Below, piece after piece: positions 1 to 7,864 of a stretch of DNA of 17,647 nt. This DNA is from CANKHJ01 sp035556495. GTDB lineage: Bacteria; Pseudomonadota; Alphaproteobacteria; Rhizobiales; Xanthobacteraceae. Position 1 is the first letter of the stretch. Every line of letters starts with the position of its first letter. The position numbers and the translations under genes were made by a program. The notes beneath the pieces are model-generated. The model did not search any database. It was given only the letters and a program-made list of their open reading frames with translations, and had not been told where the DNA came from. Where the stretch lies: contig DATMEW010000169.1 in NCBI GenBank assembly GCA_035556495.1, positions 1 through 17,647 of the forward strand, given 5' to 3'.

Positions 1-428
1 CGCTCGGCATCAATACGACCAACACCAAGCTCACCGCCTTCGCCATCGGCGCGATGTTCGGTGGCTTTGCCGGGGCGTTCTTCGCCGCCCGCCAGGGCTT
101 CATCAGCCCCGAATCCTTCACCTTCATGGAGTCCGCAATCATCGTCGCGATCGTCGTGCTCGGCGGCATGGGCAGCCAGATCGGCGTCGCCATCGCCGCG
201 GTGGTGATGATCGGCGGCACCGAGATCATGCGCGACCTCGACTTCCTCAAGGCGATCTTCGGTTCCGGCTTCGATCCGACACAGTACCGCATGCTGCTGT
301 TCGGCCTCGCGATGGTGCTGATCATGATCTGGCGCCCGCGCGGCCTCATCGCGACGCGCTCGCCGTCGGTCTTCCTCAAGACGCGCAAGGAAGTATCGGG
401 CTCGCTCGTGCGGGAGGGCCACGGATGA
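1..428 (+). CDS. livM: Branched-chain amino acid ABC transporter permease LivM, C-terminal part (5' end outside window)
   Basis: This is the C-terminal portion of an inner-membrane permease of the LivM family, part of a HAAT-type importer for branched-chain amino acids or related amides. The frame is open from base 3 and starts outside the window. Visible hallmarks are the LGIN segment, hydrophobic helices (FGGFAGAFFAARQGFISPES and later IIVAIVVLGGMGSQIGV), the family-typical VVLGGMGS motif, and the closing MLLFGLAMVLIMIWRPRGL segment seen at LivM C-termini. Its TGA overlaps the livG ATG (ATGA), so the two are translationally coupled. The exact transported substrate cannot be read from the sequence. 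Family identity is confident; the choice of LivM over LivH rests on position before livG and on the C-terminal RPRGL ending. Confidence 0.9.
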   Translation, partial: LGINTTNTKLTAFAIGAMFGGFAGAFFAARQGFISPESFTFMESAIIVAIVVLGGMGSQIGVAIAAVVMIGGTEIMRDLDFLKAIFGSGFDPTQYRMLLFGLAMVLIMIWRPRGLIATRSPSVFLKTRKEVSGSLVREGHG

Positions 429-1273
429 GCGCTGCCGCGCACAGCGACGCCGTCCTGCAGGTCGAGCATCTGAGCATGCGGTTCGGCGGGCTCGTCGCCG
501 TCAACGATCTCTCGTTCCAGGCGCGCGAGGGCGAGATCACGGCGCTGATCGGCCCCAATGGCGCCGGCAAGACGACGGTGTTCAACTGCATCACCGGCTT
601 CTACAAGCCGACCGCGGGGATGATCCGCCTGCGCCATGCGGACGGCGCGGACTTCCTGCTGGAGCGGCTGCTGGACTTCCGCGTCGCGCAGCAGGCGCGC
701 GTCGCCCGCACCTTCCAGAACATCCGCCTGTTTCCCGGCATGACCGTGCTGGAGAATCTGATCGTCGCCCAGCACAACGAACTGATTGTCGCCTCGGGCT
801 ACACTTTCAAGGGCCTGCTCGGCCTGCAAGGCTACCGCCGCGCCGAACAAGAGGCGAGCGACCTGGCGCGCGACTGGCTCGGCCGCATGGGCCTCACCGC
901 CCGCGCCGACGATGCCGCCGGCAGCCTGCCCTACGGCGAGCAGCGCCGACTGGAGATCGCACGGGCGATGTGTACGTGCCCTGTCCTGCTCTGTCTCGAC
1001 GAGCCCGCCGCCGGCCTGAACGCCAACGAAAGCGCGGCGCTGAACGACATGCTGCTGGGCATCCGCAAAGACCTCGGCACCTCGATCCTGCTGATTGAGC
1101 ATGACATGTCCGTGGTGATGGAAATCTCCGATCATGTCGTCGTGCTGGATTACGGCATGAAGATCGCGGACGGCGCGCCCGCCGAAATTCGCGACGATCC
1201 GAAAGTCATCGCCGCCTACCTCGGCGTCGAGGACGACGAGGTCGGGGACGTGGAAGCGGAGGTCGGGTTGTGA
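425..1273 (+). CDS. livG: Branched-chain amino acid ABC transporter ATP-binding protein LivG
   Basis: This is a 282-residue cytoplasmic ATPase that powers the Liv importer with LivF. Walker A is GPNGAGKTT (about residues 43-51). The signature is the LivG-typical variant LPYGEQRR (about 168-175) instead of LSGGQ. Walker B is LLCLDEP (about 188-194), and the switch histidine lies in IEHDMSVV. The length fits LivG, which is longer than LivF because of the insert between Walker A and the signature. The start codon overlaps the livM stop by 4 nt, and a GGGAGGG ribosome site lies just upstream. The stop overlaps the livF GTG start. One unit of a livM-livG-livF operon. Confidence 0.95.
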   Translation: MSAAAHSDAVLQVEHLSMRFGGLVAVNDLSFQAREGEITALIGPNGAGKTTVFNCITGFYKPTAGMIRLRHADGADFLLERLLDFRVAQQARVARTFQNIRLFPGMTVLENLIVAQHNELIVASGYTFKGLLGLQGYRRAEQEASDLARDWLGRMGLTARADDAAGSLPYGEQRRLEIARAMCTCPVLLCLDEPAAGLNANESAALNDMLLGIRKDLGTSILLIEHDMSVVMEISDHVVVLDYGMKIADGAPAEIRDDPKVIAAYLGVEDDEVGDVEAEVGL

Positions 1274-1995
1274 CCGGGCCGCTGCTCGCCATCCGCGGCC
1301 TTGTCGCCGGCTATGGGCCGATCCTCGCGCTAAAGGGCGTCGATCTCGATGTCCATGCCGGCGAGATCGTGGCGCTGATCGGCGCCAACGGCGCGGGCAA
1401 GTCCACGCTGATGATGAGCATCTTCGGCAATCCGCGCGCGCGCGATGGAGCCATCGTCTATGACGGCCGCGACATTTCCCGGCTGCCGACCCATGCTATC
1501 GCCCGGATGCAGATCGCCCAGTCGCCGGAAGGCCGCCGCATCTTCCCGCGCATGACCGTGCTCGAAAATCTCCAGATGGGCGCGACCACGGCCGACCCCG
1601 CACATTTCAACGGCGATCTCGAACGGGTCTGCGTGCTGTTTCCGCGCATCAAGGATCGCCTTGCCCAGCGCGGCGGCACATTGTCCGGCGGCGAGCAACA
1701 GATGCTCGCCATCGGCCGCGCGCTGATGAGCCGCCCTCGCCTGCTGCTGCTGGACGAGCCATCGCTCGGCATCGCGCCGCTACTGGTGAAGCAGATCTTC
1801 AGGGCGATCCGCGACCTGAATGCGGACACCGGCCTGACGGTGTTTCTGGTGGAGCAGAATGCGTTTCACGCCCTCAAGCTCGCCCACCGCGCCTATGTGC
1901 TGGTCAACGGCCGCGTGACGCTCTCCGGCACCGGCGCGGAACTGCTGGCGCGCCCGGACGTGAAAGCCGCGTATCTGGAAGGAGGCCGGCATTGA
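1270..1995 (+). CDS. livF: Branched-chain amino acid ABC transporter ATP-binding protein LivF
   Basis: This is the second ATPase of the Liv importer, 241 residues, the usual LivF length. Walker A is GANGAGKST (about 38-46), the signature is LSGGEQQ (about 138-144), Walker B is LLLLDEPSLGIAP (about 158-170), and the switch histidine is replaced by Asn-type VEQNAF, as is normal for LivF. Translation starts at GTG 1270, embedded in the livG stop (GTGA), which is a typical coupling arrangement. The TGA at 1993-1995 shares one base with the ATG of the following small membrane-protein gene. The family call is secure; substrate specificity is not visible in an ATPase. Confidence 0.95.
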   Translation: MTGPLLAIRGLVAGYGPILALKGVDLDVHAGEIVALIGANGAGKSTLMMSIFGNPRARDGAIVYDGRDISRLPTHAIARMQIAQSPEGRRIFPRMTVLENLQMGATTADPAHFNGDLERVCVLFPRIKDRLAQRGGTLSGGEQQMLAIGRALMSRPRLLLLDEPSLGIAPLLVKQIFRAIRDLNADTGLTVFLVEQNAFHALKLAHRAYVLVNGRVTLSGTGAELLARPDVKAAYLEGGRH

Positions 1996-2387
1996 TGGGC
2001 GAGCTTTACGCCACCGAGACGCCGCTTCAGGTGCTGTTCATCACCGTCATCCTCGGCGGCGGTGCGGCGGCGCTGGCCGGCCGCGCCATCGCCCGCACCT
2101 GGCGGCCGACGTGGCATCTTGTCACCTATATGGCGCTGCTGGGCGCGGCCGTCCGCTTCATCCACTTCGCACTGTTCGAGGGCGAGTTGCTCTCGCTGCC
2201 ATCCTACCTGATGGATACTGCGGTATTGATCGCGATCTCCGCGCTCGCCTGGCGCATTGCACGGACGACGCAGATGGTGACGCAATATCACTGGCTGTTC
2301 GAGCGCGCCTCGCCGCTGACATGGCGCGCGCGGGACGATGCGATGGCGGACCCGAAATTGCAGCGGGACATCGCACGGATGAATTGA
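1995..2387 (+). CDS. Small three-helix membrane protein of the liv operon (DUF6867-like, function unknown)
   Basis: This is a hypothetical protein of 130 residues. Three hydrophobic segments are visible: LQVLFITVILGGGAAALAG, WHLVTYMALLGAAVRFIHF and LMDTAVLIAISALAW, followed by a short polar C-terminus rich in Arg/Asp. The composition fits an integral inner-membrane protein without a signal peptide. I chose ATG 1995, overlapping the livF stop by one base. A TTG at 1992 is also possible, since GGAGG at 1981 serves either. From memory, proteins like this recur between livF and livK in Hyphomicrobiales (annotated DUF6867); that match should be confirmed by a profile search. Operon position suggests an accessory role in the Liv importer, which is inference. 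Confidence 0.8.
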   Translation: MGELYATETPLQVLFITVILGGGAAALAGRAIARTWRPTWHLVTYMALLGAAVRFIHFALFEGELLSLPSYLMDTAVLIAISALAWRIARTTQMVTQYHWLFERASPLTWRARDDAMADPKLQRDIARMN

Positions 2388-2394
2388 ATTTTCG

Positions 2395-2407
2395 CCGGCT
2401 TTGCCGG
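2395..2407 (+). other. Intercistronic hairpin between the small membrane protein gene and livK
   Basis: CCGGC-TTT-GCCGG forms a perfect 5-bp GC stem with a 3-nt loop just after the stop codon at 2387. No T-run follows, so it is more likely an mRNA processing or stability element than a full terminator. A 117-nt gap separates the upstream ABC genes from livK. This gap also carries the palindrome CTTGCAAG. Confidence 0.35.
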
Positions 2408-2504
2408 ACAATCGGCGCGAATTCCAAAGGGGGCGCTCTGGCCTCGCATTTACCAGCCTGCAAGCCATCGCCTTGCAAGCTGTCGCCAGCAGGGAGAAGA
2501 AACA

Positions 2505-3617
2505 ATGAAAGCTTCATGGTTGCTCGCGGCCTTCGCGGGCACGCTGTTCGCCGGCGCGGCGGCGGCACAGGACATCGCCGTCGGCGTTGCCGGGCCGATG
2601 ACGCAGGCCGAGGCCGCCTTCGGCCGCCAGCTCCGCAACGGCGCGGAACAGGCCGTGGCGGACATCAACGCCGCCGGCGGCGTGCTCGGGCGACAGTTGA
2701 AGCTTGAGGTCGGCGACGACGCCTGCGATCCGAAACAGGCCCGCTCCGTCGCCGAGAAACTCGGCAGCATGAAGCTGCCGGTCGTCATCGGACACTATTG
2801 CTCGTCGTCCTCAATCCCCGCTTCGGAAGCCTATGCGGATGCCGGCGTGCTCCAGATCACCCCCGCCTCGACCAACCCGCAATTCACCGAGCGCAAGCTC
2901 TGGAACACGTTCCGCACCTGCGGGCGCGACGACCAGCAGGGCGGCCTCGCGGGGGCTTATGTGGCGAAAGCCTACAAGGGCAAGAATATCGCCGTGATCC
3001 ATGACAAGTCGACCTATGGCAAGGGCCTGGCCGACGAGATGAAGAAGGCGCTCAACAAGGCCGGCGTGAAGGAGCGGCTCTATGAGAGCTACAACAAGGG
3101 CGACAAGGACTTCAACGCGCTGGTCTCCAAGCTCAAGGTCAACAATATCGATCTGGTCTATGTCGGCGGCTACCATCAGGAAGCGGGCCTGCTGATGCGC
3201 CAGATGCGGGCGCAGAATCTCAACGCCGCCATGATGGCCGGCGATGCGCTGGCGGATCGTGAGTTCGCTTCGATCGCCGGCCCGAATGCCGACGGCGTGC
3301 TGTTCACCTTCGGCCCCGACCCGCGCAAGAAGCCGACCGCCGCCGCCATCGTCCAGAAATTCAAGGACCGCAATGTCGAGCCGGAAGGCTATACGCTTTA
3401 CACCTACGCCGCCTTCCAGGTCTGGGCGCAGGCCGTCGCCAAGGCCGGCACCACCGACGCCAAGAAAGTCGCCGCGACGATGAAGGCCGGCAAATGGGAC
3501 ACCGTGCTGGGCCCGATCTCCTACGACCAGAAGGGCGACATCACGATCCTCGATTATGTCGTCTATCGCTGGAACAAGGATGGCAGCTACGCGGAGCTGG
3601 ACCCGAAGGGCACCTGA
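2505..3617 (+). CDS. livK: Branched-chain amino acid/amide ABC transporter periplasmic substrate-binding protein (LivK-like)
   Basis: This is a 370-residue periplasmic binding protein of the HAAT/Peripla_BP_6 family that delivers ligand to the LivM-containing permease. Residues 1-21 form a signal peptide (basic Lys2, hydrophobic core, AAAA before QDIAV). The mature part shows the family landmarks: VGVAGPMTQ at the N-terminus, ADINAAGGVLGRQLKL, VIGHYCSSSS with the ligand-contacting Ser region, ITPASTNP, and FRTCGRDDQQG. Cys residues in DDACDP, GHYCSS and FRTCGR could form disulfides. The strong ribosome site AGGGAGAAG lies before ATG 2505. Position at the end of the liv operon fits. The ligand is uncertain; this family also binds amides, urea-like and aromatic compounds. 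Confidence 0.92.
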   Translation: MKASWLLAAFAGTLFAGAAAAQDIAVGVAGPMTQAEAAFGRQLRNGAEQAVADINAAGGVLGRQLKLEVGDDACDPKQARSVAEKLGSMKLPVVIGHYCSSSSIPASEAYADAGVLQITPASTNPQFTERKLWNTFRTCGRDDQQGGLAGAYVAKAYKGKNIAVIHDKSTYGKGLADEMKKALNKAGVKERLYESYNKGDKDFNALVSKLKVNNIDLVYVGGYHQEAGLLMRQMRAQNLNAAMMAGDALADREFASIAGPNADGVLFTFGPDPRKKPTAAAIVQKFKDRNVEPEGYTLYTYAAFQVWAQAVAKAGTTDAKKVAATMKAGKWDTVLGPISYDQKGDITILDYVVYRWNKDGSYAELDPKGT

Positions 3618-3643
3618 AGCCCTCCGGTTTCGAGACTCGAACA

Positions 3644-3667
3644 GAAGCCCGCCACCACGGCGGCTTC
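3644..3667. terminator. Hairpin between convergent livK and ccdA
   Basis: GAAGCC-(C)-GCC-ACCAC-GGC-GGCTTC forms a 9-bp stem with one bulged C, placed midway between the livK stop (3617) and the ccdA stop (3687). It is GC-rich and close to symmetric, but followed only by a weak T-rich tract (ATCGTTT) on the plus strand. A shared bidirectional terminator is plausible but not proven. Confidence 0.4.
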
Positions 3668-3686
3668 ATCGTTTCCGGAAAGCCTG

Positions 3687-4421
3687 TCAGCCGATCCGGC
3701 CAAGCGCCGGGAAGGTTTCCAGCAGCCAGAAGCTGAACGTGGTGATGCTTCCGGTGAGGAAGGCGATGCCGGTGAGCACGAGCAGCGCGCCCATGATCTT
3801 CTCCACCGTGCCCAGATGCCGGCGGAAGCGCGCGATGAAGGCACCGAAAGGCTCCGCCGCGAATGCGGCCAGCATGAAAGGAATGCCGAGGCCGAGCGAA
3901 TAGACCGCCAGAAGCCCCGCCCCCCGCGCGACCGTCGTTTCGGACGCGGCCACGGCCAGGATGGCCGCCAGCACCGGCCCGATGCAGGGCGTCCAGCCGA
4001 AGGCGAAAGCGAGCCCCATCACATAGGCGCCCCACAGGCCGACCGGCCGGGGCGCCTCGATCCGCGCCTGGCGCATCAGGGCCCGGATCGGCGTCAGGCC
4101 GAGGAAATGCAGCCCCATCACGATGATGGCAATGCCGGCGACGATGCCCAACTCGCGCGAATAGAGGCGCAGCACTCCGCCGATGATGCTGGCGCTCGCG
4201 CCGAGCGCGATGAAGACCGTCGAGAAGCCGGCGACGAACAGCATCGCCGCAAAAACGGTCTCGCGGCGCACCCGCCGGCGCGGCCCCGCCTCCGCCGCGC
4301 GCTCCAGCGAGGTTCCGGCCAGATAGACCAGATAGGGCGGCACCAGCGGCAGCACGCAAGGGGAGAGGAAACTGAGCAGGCCGGCGACAAGCGCGGCCAG
4401 AAGCGGAATATCGGCAGACAT
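3687..4421 (-). CDS. ccdA: Cytochrome c biogenesis protein CcdA (DsbD transmembrane-domain family)
   Basis: This is a 244-residue inner-membrane protein with about six hydrophobic helices. CcdA proteins carry reducing equivalents from cytoplasmic thioredoxin across the membrane to periplasmic thiol proteins, for example for cytochrome c maturation. The two hallmark cysteines are present: Cys22 in LSFLSPCVLPLVPPYL and Cys146 in FGWTPCIGPVL. I chose ATG at 4421 because MSADIPLLAALVAG matches the usual family N-terminus. An ATG at 4433 adds four residues, and the frame is open upstream to 4637 without family-like sequence. Neither start has a clear ribosome site. It is convergent with livK and has no cytochrome c genes beside it. 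Confidence 0.92.
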   Translation of the reverse strand: MSADIPLLAALVAGLLSFLSPCVLPLVPPYLVYLAGTSLERAAEAGPRRRVRRETVFAAMLFVAGFSTVFIALGASASIIGGVLRLYSRELGIVAGIAIIVMGLHFLGLTPIRALMRQARIEAPRPVGLWGAYVMGLAFAFGWTPCIGPVLAAILAVAASETTVARGAGLLAVYSLGLGIPFMLAAFAAEPFGAFIARFRRHLGTVEKIMGALLVLTGIAFLTGSITTFSFWLLETFPALGRIG

Positions 4422-4701
4422 GCGCAAGCTCATGCGACGCCATGCCGGCAATGGCAAGGCGTGGAGCGGATCACGGCCCGCCATCGCGCGGATGTGATCG
4501 GAGGCGCGGCAGCGCGCCGGCGCGGACCCGCCAATTCGAACTGCCGGATTTTGCGGAACGATCCGCGCAAGCGTCGTCGCGTGTACGGGATCGGCCATAC
4601 GGCCAGCCGTTTTTAGCCAGCCATTCTTAGCCGTCATGGCCAGGTGTTGCGCGCTCCCGGAGCGGTCCGCCGAGAGCGTATATACAGGGGTCGCATGATT
4701 A

Positions 4702-4730
4702 GATTATAATCCTATTATGGAAAATAATCC
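4702..4730. promoter_or_regulatory. AT-rich operator-like block upstream of a TTGACA promoter
   Basis: The block contains the perfect 10-bp palindrome GATTATAATC (4702-4711) and two direct copies of ATAATCC (4706-4712 and 4724-4730). It sits in a sharp AT-rich dip and ends exactly at the TTGACA box at 4731. The layout could be a regulator-binding site or an UP-element-like stretch. No regulator gene is adjacent, so the binding protein is unknown. Confidence 0.35.
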
Positions 4731-5002
4731 TTGACAGCGTGACGCTGATCGGCTAGGGTCGCATCAGGCTCGGGACGTGTGACCGGCTGCCATTCCCACG
4801 ATGCGGTCTGGTCGCGAATAGTTCTCCGCCGGAGCCCGGCCCTCCCGCGCGAATGCCCAGCGAATCGCATCACATCGATAGCCTCATGCCATAGCGCCAA
4901 GTCGTGTCGAACGCTGGCAAGCTTCCGACGCGCTTCTTCAGCCCACGAGTGTTCGGGACCATGGCCCGCTTCGGAGCCGCAGGAAGAGCAGCAGGTCTCC
5001 AA
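4715..5002 (-). CDS. Doubtful small hypothetical protein (TTG start with strong ribosome site)
   Basis: This is a 95-residue reading frame I do not recognise. In its favour, the TTG start at 5002 is preceded by AGGAGG at ideal spacing, and the Cys-rich N-terminus (ETCCSSCGSE) is followed by a stretch that could be helical (EEARRKLASVRHDLALWHEA). Against it, the 3' end runs through the AT-rich block and the opposite-strand TTGACA promoter, the C-terminal half is Arg-rich and low in structure, and a plus-strand frame of similar size overlaps it. A GC hairpin (GGCGCGCGC / GCGCGCGCC, 5022-5051) lies just upstream. I see no membrane segment or known domain. It is either a small species-specific protein or non-coding. 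Confidence 0.3.
   Translation of the reverse strand: METCCSSCGSEAGHGPEHSWAEEARRKLASVRHDLALWHEAIDVMRFAGHSRGRAGLRRRTIRDQTASWEWQPVTRPEPDATLADQRHAVKDYFP
4731..4759 (+). promoter_or_regulatory. Candidate sigma70 promoter toward the P1 peptidase gene
   Basis: A perfect TTGACA at 4731-4736 is followed by 17 nt and TAGGGT at 4754-4759, which matches three of six consensus -10 positions. The -35 and spacing are ideal and the -10 is weak, as is common in alphaproteobacteria. The next well-supported plus-strand gene starts at 5168, which would give a leader of roughly 400 nt. Confidence 0.4.
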
Positions 5003-5167
5003 GCCAAACCTCCTGCTGACGGGCGCGCGCCATCATCATGCCGCGCGCGCCGCCACCCATTCTGAGCGTGGAGATGAGGCAGGATGGCACTTCAGCGCAA
5101 TCCGGGATTGACGCCCGCGATCCGACGCGCGCAGGTTCAACACCATCACCCCGCAGGATACTCGCCC

Positions 5168-6187
5168 ATGCGCAATCTCATCACCGACGTTCCCGGCCTT
5201 CGCGTGGGCCACGCAAGCGACGCCACTGTCGCCTCCGGCACGACGGTCGTGATCTTCGACGAACCTGCCGTCGCGGCCGTGGATATCCGTGGCGGCGGAC
5301 CGGCGACGCGCGAAACGGCCCTGCTCAACCCGGCCCGCACGGTGGACATGATCGACGCGGTCACGCTCTCCGGCGGCTCGGCCTTCGGCCTTGATGCGCC
5401 GGGCGGCGTGCAGGGCTGGCTGGCGGAGCACGGCCGCGGCTTCGCCATCGGCGATGTCCGGGTGCCGATCGTCGCGGGCGCGGCAATGTTCGACCTGCTC
5501 AACGGCGGCGACAAGAAATGGGGCCGCTTCTCGCCCTATCGCGACCTCGGCCATGCCGCCGCGGAAGCTGCGACCGGGGCTGCCGGGCTCGACTTCACGC
5601 TGGGCAACACCGGCGCTGGCCTCGGCGCGACCACGGTGTCGCTCAAGGGCGGGCTCGGCTCGGCGTCCGCCGTCACGCCGTCCGGCATCCATGTCGGCGC
5701 GATCGTCATCGTGAATGCGGTGGGCAGCGCGACCATCGGCAGCGGGCCGCATTTCTGGGCCGCGCCCTTCGAGGTCGGGGATGAGTTCGGCGGGCGCGGC
5801 TTTCCTTCCCCGATGCCGGCTGACGCGCTGATCCCCCGCATGAAAGGCGGCGAGAATGCCACCGTGCGGGAGAACACCACCATCGCGCTGGTGGCGACGG
5901 ACGCTGCGCTGACCAAGGCGGAAGCCAACCGCCTCGCGGTGATGGCGCAAACCGGCATGGCCCGCGCGATCTATCCCGTCCATGCGCCGCTGGACGGCGA
6001 CGTGGTCTTCGCGGCATCGACCGGGAAGCAGCAATTGCCGGACGGCTTCGAGCGGCTGCTCGCGGTCACAGAACTGGGGACCATCGCCGCCAATGTGCTG
6101 GCCCGCGCCGTGGCGCGGGGCGTGTATGAAGCGCAGGCCCTGCCCTTCGCGGATGCCCAGCCGGCCTGGCGCGACAGGTTCGCATAG
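5168..6187 (+). CDS. P1 family peptidase (DmpA/S58-type aminopeptidase, L-aminopeptidase/D-esterase family)
   Basis: This is a 339-residue member of the DmpA-like N-terminal-nucleophile family. These precursors self-cleave, and the freed Ser/Thr becomes the nucleophile that removes N-terminal residues from peptides or hydrolyses amides and esters. Landmarks are ITDVPGLRVGH at the N-terminus, LSGGSAFGLDAPGGV (about 68-82), and KGGLGSASAVTPSG (about 160-173). Ser165 after GlyLeuGly is the likely processing and nucleophile site, by analogy with DmpA. ATG 5168 is chosen because MRNLITDVPG is the normal start of the family; the frame is open back to 5084 without conserved sequence. The ribosome site is weak (CAGGA). 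No signal peptide is seen, so it is probably cytoplasmic. Its natural substrate is unknown. Confidence 0.9.
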   Translation: MRNLITDVPGLRVGHASDATVASGTTVVIFDEPAVAAVDIRGGGPATRETALLNPARTVDMIDAVTLSGGSAFGLDAPGGVQGWLAEHGRGFAIGDVRVPIVAGAAMFDLLNGGDKKWGRFSPYRDLGHAAAEAATGAAGLDFTLGNTGAGLGATTVSLKGGLGSASAVTPSGIHVGAIVIVNAVGSATIGSGPHFWAAPFEVGDEFGGRGFPSPMPADALIPRMKGGENATVRENTTIALVATDAALTKAEANRLAVMAQTGMARAIYPVHAPLDGDVVFAASTGKQQLPDGFERLLAVTELGTIAANVLARAVARGVYEAQALPFADAQPAWRDRFA

Positions 6188-6613
6188 GGAGGATTTCAGC
6201 GGGCCGGCGGACGCGGCGCGCCGGGAGCGTCGCCCGTGACCGAACGTGCTTTTCACGATTCCTCACGGCGGGTCCTCAAGGCGGACTGGTCTCCGTCAGA
6301 CCCTCACGCTTCCGGCTTTAATAGGCGCCGGTTGAGATCGGCTCTCGTCGACATCGTATCGTGAAGCCTTCGTTTGCAGCTATCGGCGGCGCTGGGACGA
6401 ACATCTGCTCGCCGACCTCGGGATCGGCTCCGTCGCGTTCCGCGATTGAGCCGGCAATTGCTCGATATTGTGCGCCACCTCCGGCGGAGCGGACAGGTTC
6501 GCCTCTATGCTGCAACCAATCAGGAACGCCCGAAACCGGCCACTGCCGGCGGGGCCCTAAGTCCGGACCTTCATGATGCATGTTCTTGTCGCGAGGTTCG
6601 GACGTCCGCGTCA
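6188..6613. other. 426-nt intergenic stretch between convergent peptidase and dadA-like genes; no gene seen
   Basis: Several frames are open here but none has a convincing start, ribosome site or recognisable protein. A short perfect hairpin CCGGC-CACT-GCCGG lies at 6536-6549. No T-rich intrinsic terminator is visible for either convergent gene. The start-less frame 6336-6449 ends in a WDEHLLADLGIG segment that faintly recalls the tail of small DUF1127-type proteins, which is too little to call a remnant. Confidence 0.5.
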
Positions 6614-7861
6614 TCAGCCGGCGAAACGCTCGGCTCCGAACGGCGCGGGATCGGTGAACGGCGTCTCGCCCGCCATCATCTCGGCAATCAGACGGCCGGT
6701 GGCGGGGCCGAGCGTCAGGCCCCAATGGGCATGGCCGACCGTGAGCCACAGCCCCGCCTGCCCCGGCGCGCGGCCGATCACCGGCCGGGAGTCCGGCAGG
6801 CAGGGCCGCCGCCCCATCCACGGCTCCGCCTCGACCGGCTCGCCCAGCGGAAACAGTTCCCGCGCCGCCGGCAGCAGGCGGCCGAATTGCACCGGCGTCG
6901 GCGGCGCATCGCGCCGGGCGAATTCAGCGCCGGTGGTGAGGCGGACGCCCTGCGCCATCGGCGCAAGGCAATAGCCGAAATCGGCATCCAGCAGGGTATG
7001 GCCGAGCGCCGGGCCGCCCGCCTGCCGGTAATGGCGGTGATAGCCGCGCTTGAAGCCGAACGGCAGCCGGAGGCCCAGCGGCTCCAGCACGTCCGGCGCG
7101 AAGGGGCCGAGCGCAACCACCGCCTGATCGCCATCGACCGGCCCTTCGGCCGTCTCGACGCGCCAGTGGCTTGCCGAGCGATGCAGCGAGCGGGCGTCCG
7201 CGGTCAGCAGCATGCCGCCCAGCGCGGCGAAACGGTTTGCATAAGCGCGGGTGACGGCGAGCGGATCGGTGACGGTCGCTACCCGCGTCCAGTGCACCGC
7301 ATGGGCGAAGACGGGAGCGATCGCCGCCTCCCGCGCCCGCGCTTCATCGACGCCGAGAATATCGAAAGGAATCCCCAGCGATGCTGCAAGATCCAGTTCG
7401 CGGCGGCAGGCCGCGAAGCTCGCCTCCTTGCGGAACAGCTTGAGCCAGCCGGTATGGCGCAGGAACTGCGCCGCGTCGGCCTCGGCCATCAGCGCTTCGT
7501 GCTCGGCAATGGCGCGGGCGAATAGCGGCCGCATGGTCAGCGCCGTGTGCATCAGCCGTTCGGGCGTGGAGTTGCGGCGGAAGGCGAGCAGCCAGGGCGC
7601 GACCTCGAGCAGCGCGTTCCAGTGATAATTGGCCTCCGGAGCCCGTTTCAGCGCGACCCGCAGCAGACCCATGAAGGAGTTCGGAAACGCCGGCGGAAAC
7701 AGGGTGTCTCCCTCGATGATGCCGGCATTGCCATAGGAGGTTTCTTCGCCGGGGGGGCGGCGGTCCACCAGCGCAACCGACAGGCCGCGCCTGACGAGAT
7801 GCAGCGCGACGGAGGTGCCGACGATGCCGGCGCCCAGCACAAGAACATCGACGCGAGCCAT
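6614..7861 (-). CDS. FAD-dependent amino-acid dehydrogenase/oxidoreductase (DadA-like)
   Basis: This is a 415-residue flavoprotein of the DAO/DadA family. Such enzymes oxidatively deaminate D-amino acids or related amines using FAD, often passing electrons to the respiratory chain. The N-terminal Rossmann motif GAGIVG (residues 10-15) is intact within VLVLGAGIVGTSVALHL, followed by the acidic VDRRPPGEETSYGNAG segment typical of DadA. The C-terminus shows the usual GHAHWGLTLGPATGRLIAEMM FAD-closing region. The start is ATG 7861, only 3 nt after the dnaE stop, so it is very probably cotranscribed with dnaE1. Length matches DadA (about 410-430). The substrate could also be another secondary amine; the name dadA is not certain enough to assign. 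Confidence 0.9.
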   Translation of the reverse strand: MARVDVLVLGAGIVGTSVALHLVRRGLSVALVDRRPPGEETSYGNAGIIEGDTLFPPAFPNSFMGLLRVALKRAPEANYHWNALLEVAPWLLAFRRNSTPERLMHTALTMRPLFARAIAEHEALMAEADAAQFLRHTGWLKLFRKEASFAACRRELDLAASLGIPFDILGVDEARAREAAIAPVFAHAVHWTRVATVTDPLAVTRAYANRFAALGGMLLTADARSLHRSASHWRVETAEGPVDGDQAVVALGPFAPDVLEPLGLRLPFGFKRGYHRHYRQAGGPALGHTLLDADFGYCLAPMAQGVRLTTGAEFARRDAPPTPVQFGRLLPAARELFPLGEPVEAEPWMGRRPCLPDSRPVIGRAPGQAGLWLTVGHAHWGLTLGPATGRLIAEMMAGETPFTDPAPFGAERFAG

Positions 7862-7864
7862 GAT

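Noticed and set aside
5036..6256. 406-codon minus-strand frame over the P1 peptidase
   Set aside because: Arg/Gly/Ala-rich shadow with no family features. The opposite strand has the conserved DmpA-like landmarks.
6336..6449. Start-less frame ending in WDEHLLADLGIG, faintly like a DUF1127 tail
   Set aside because: No start codon, no ribosome site and too short a resemblance to call a pseudogene.
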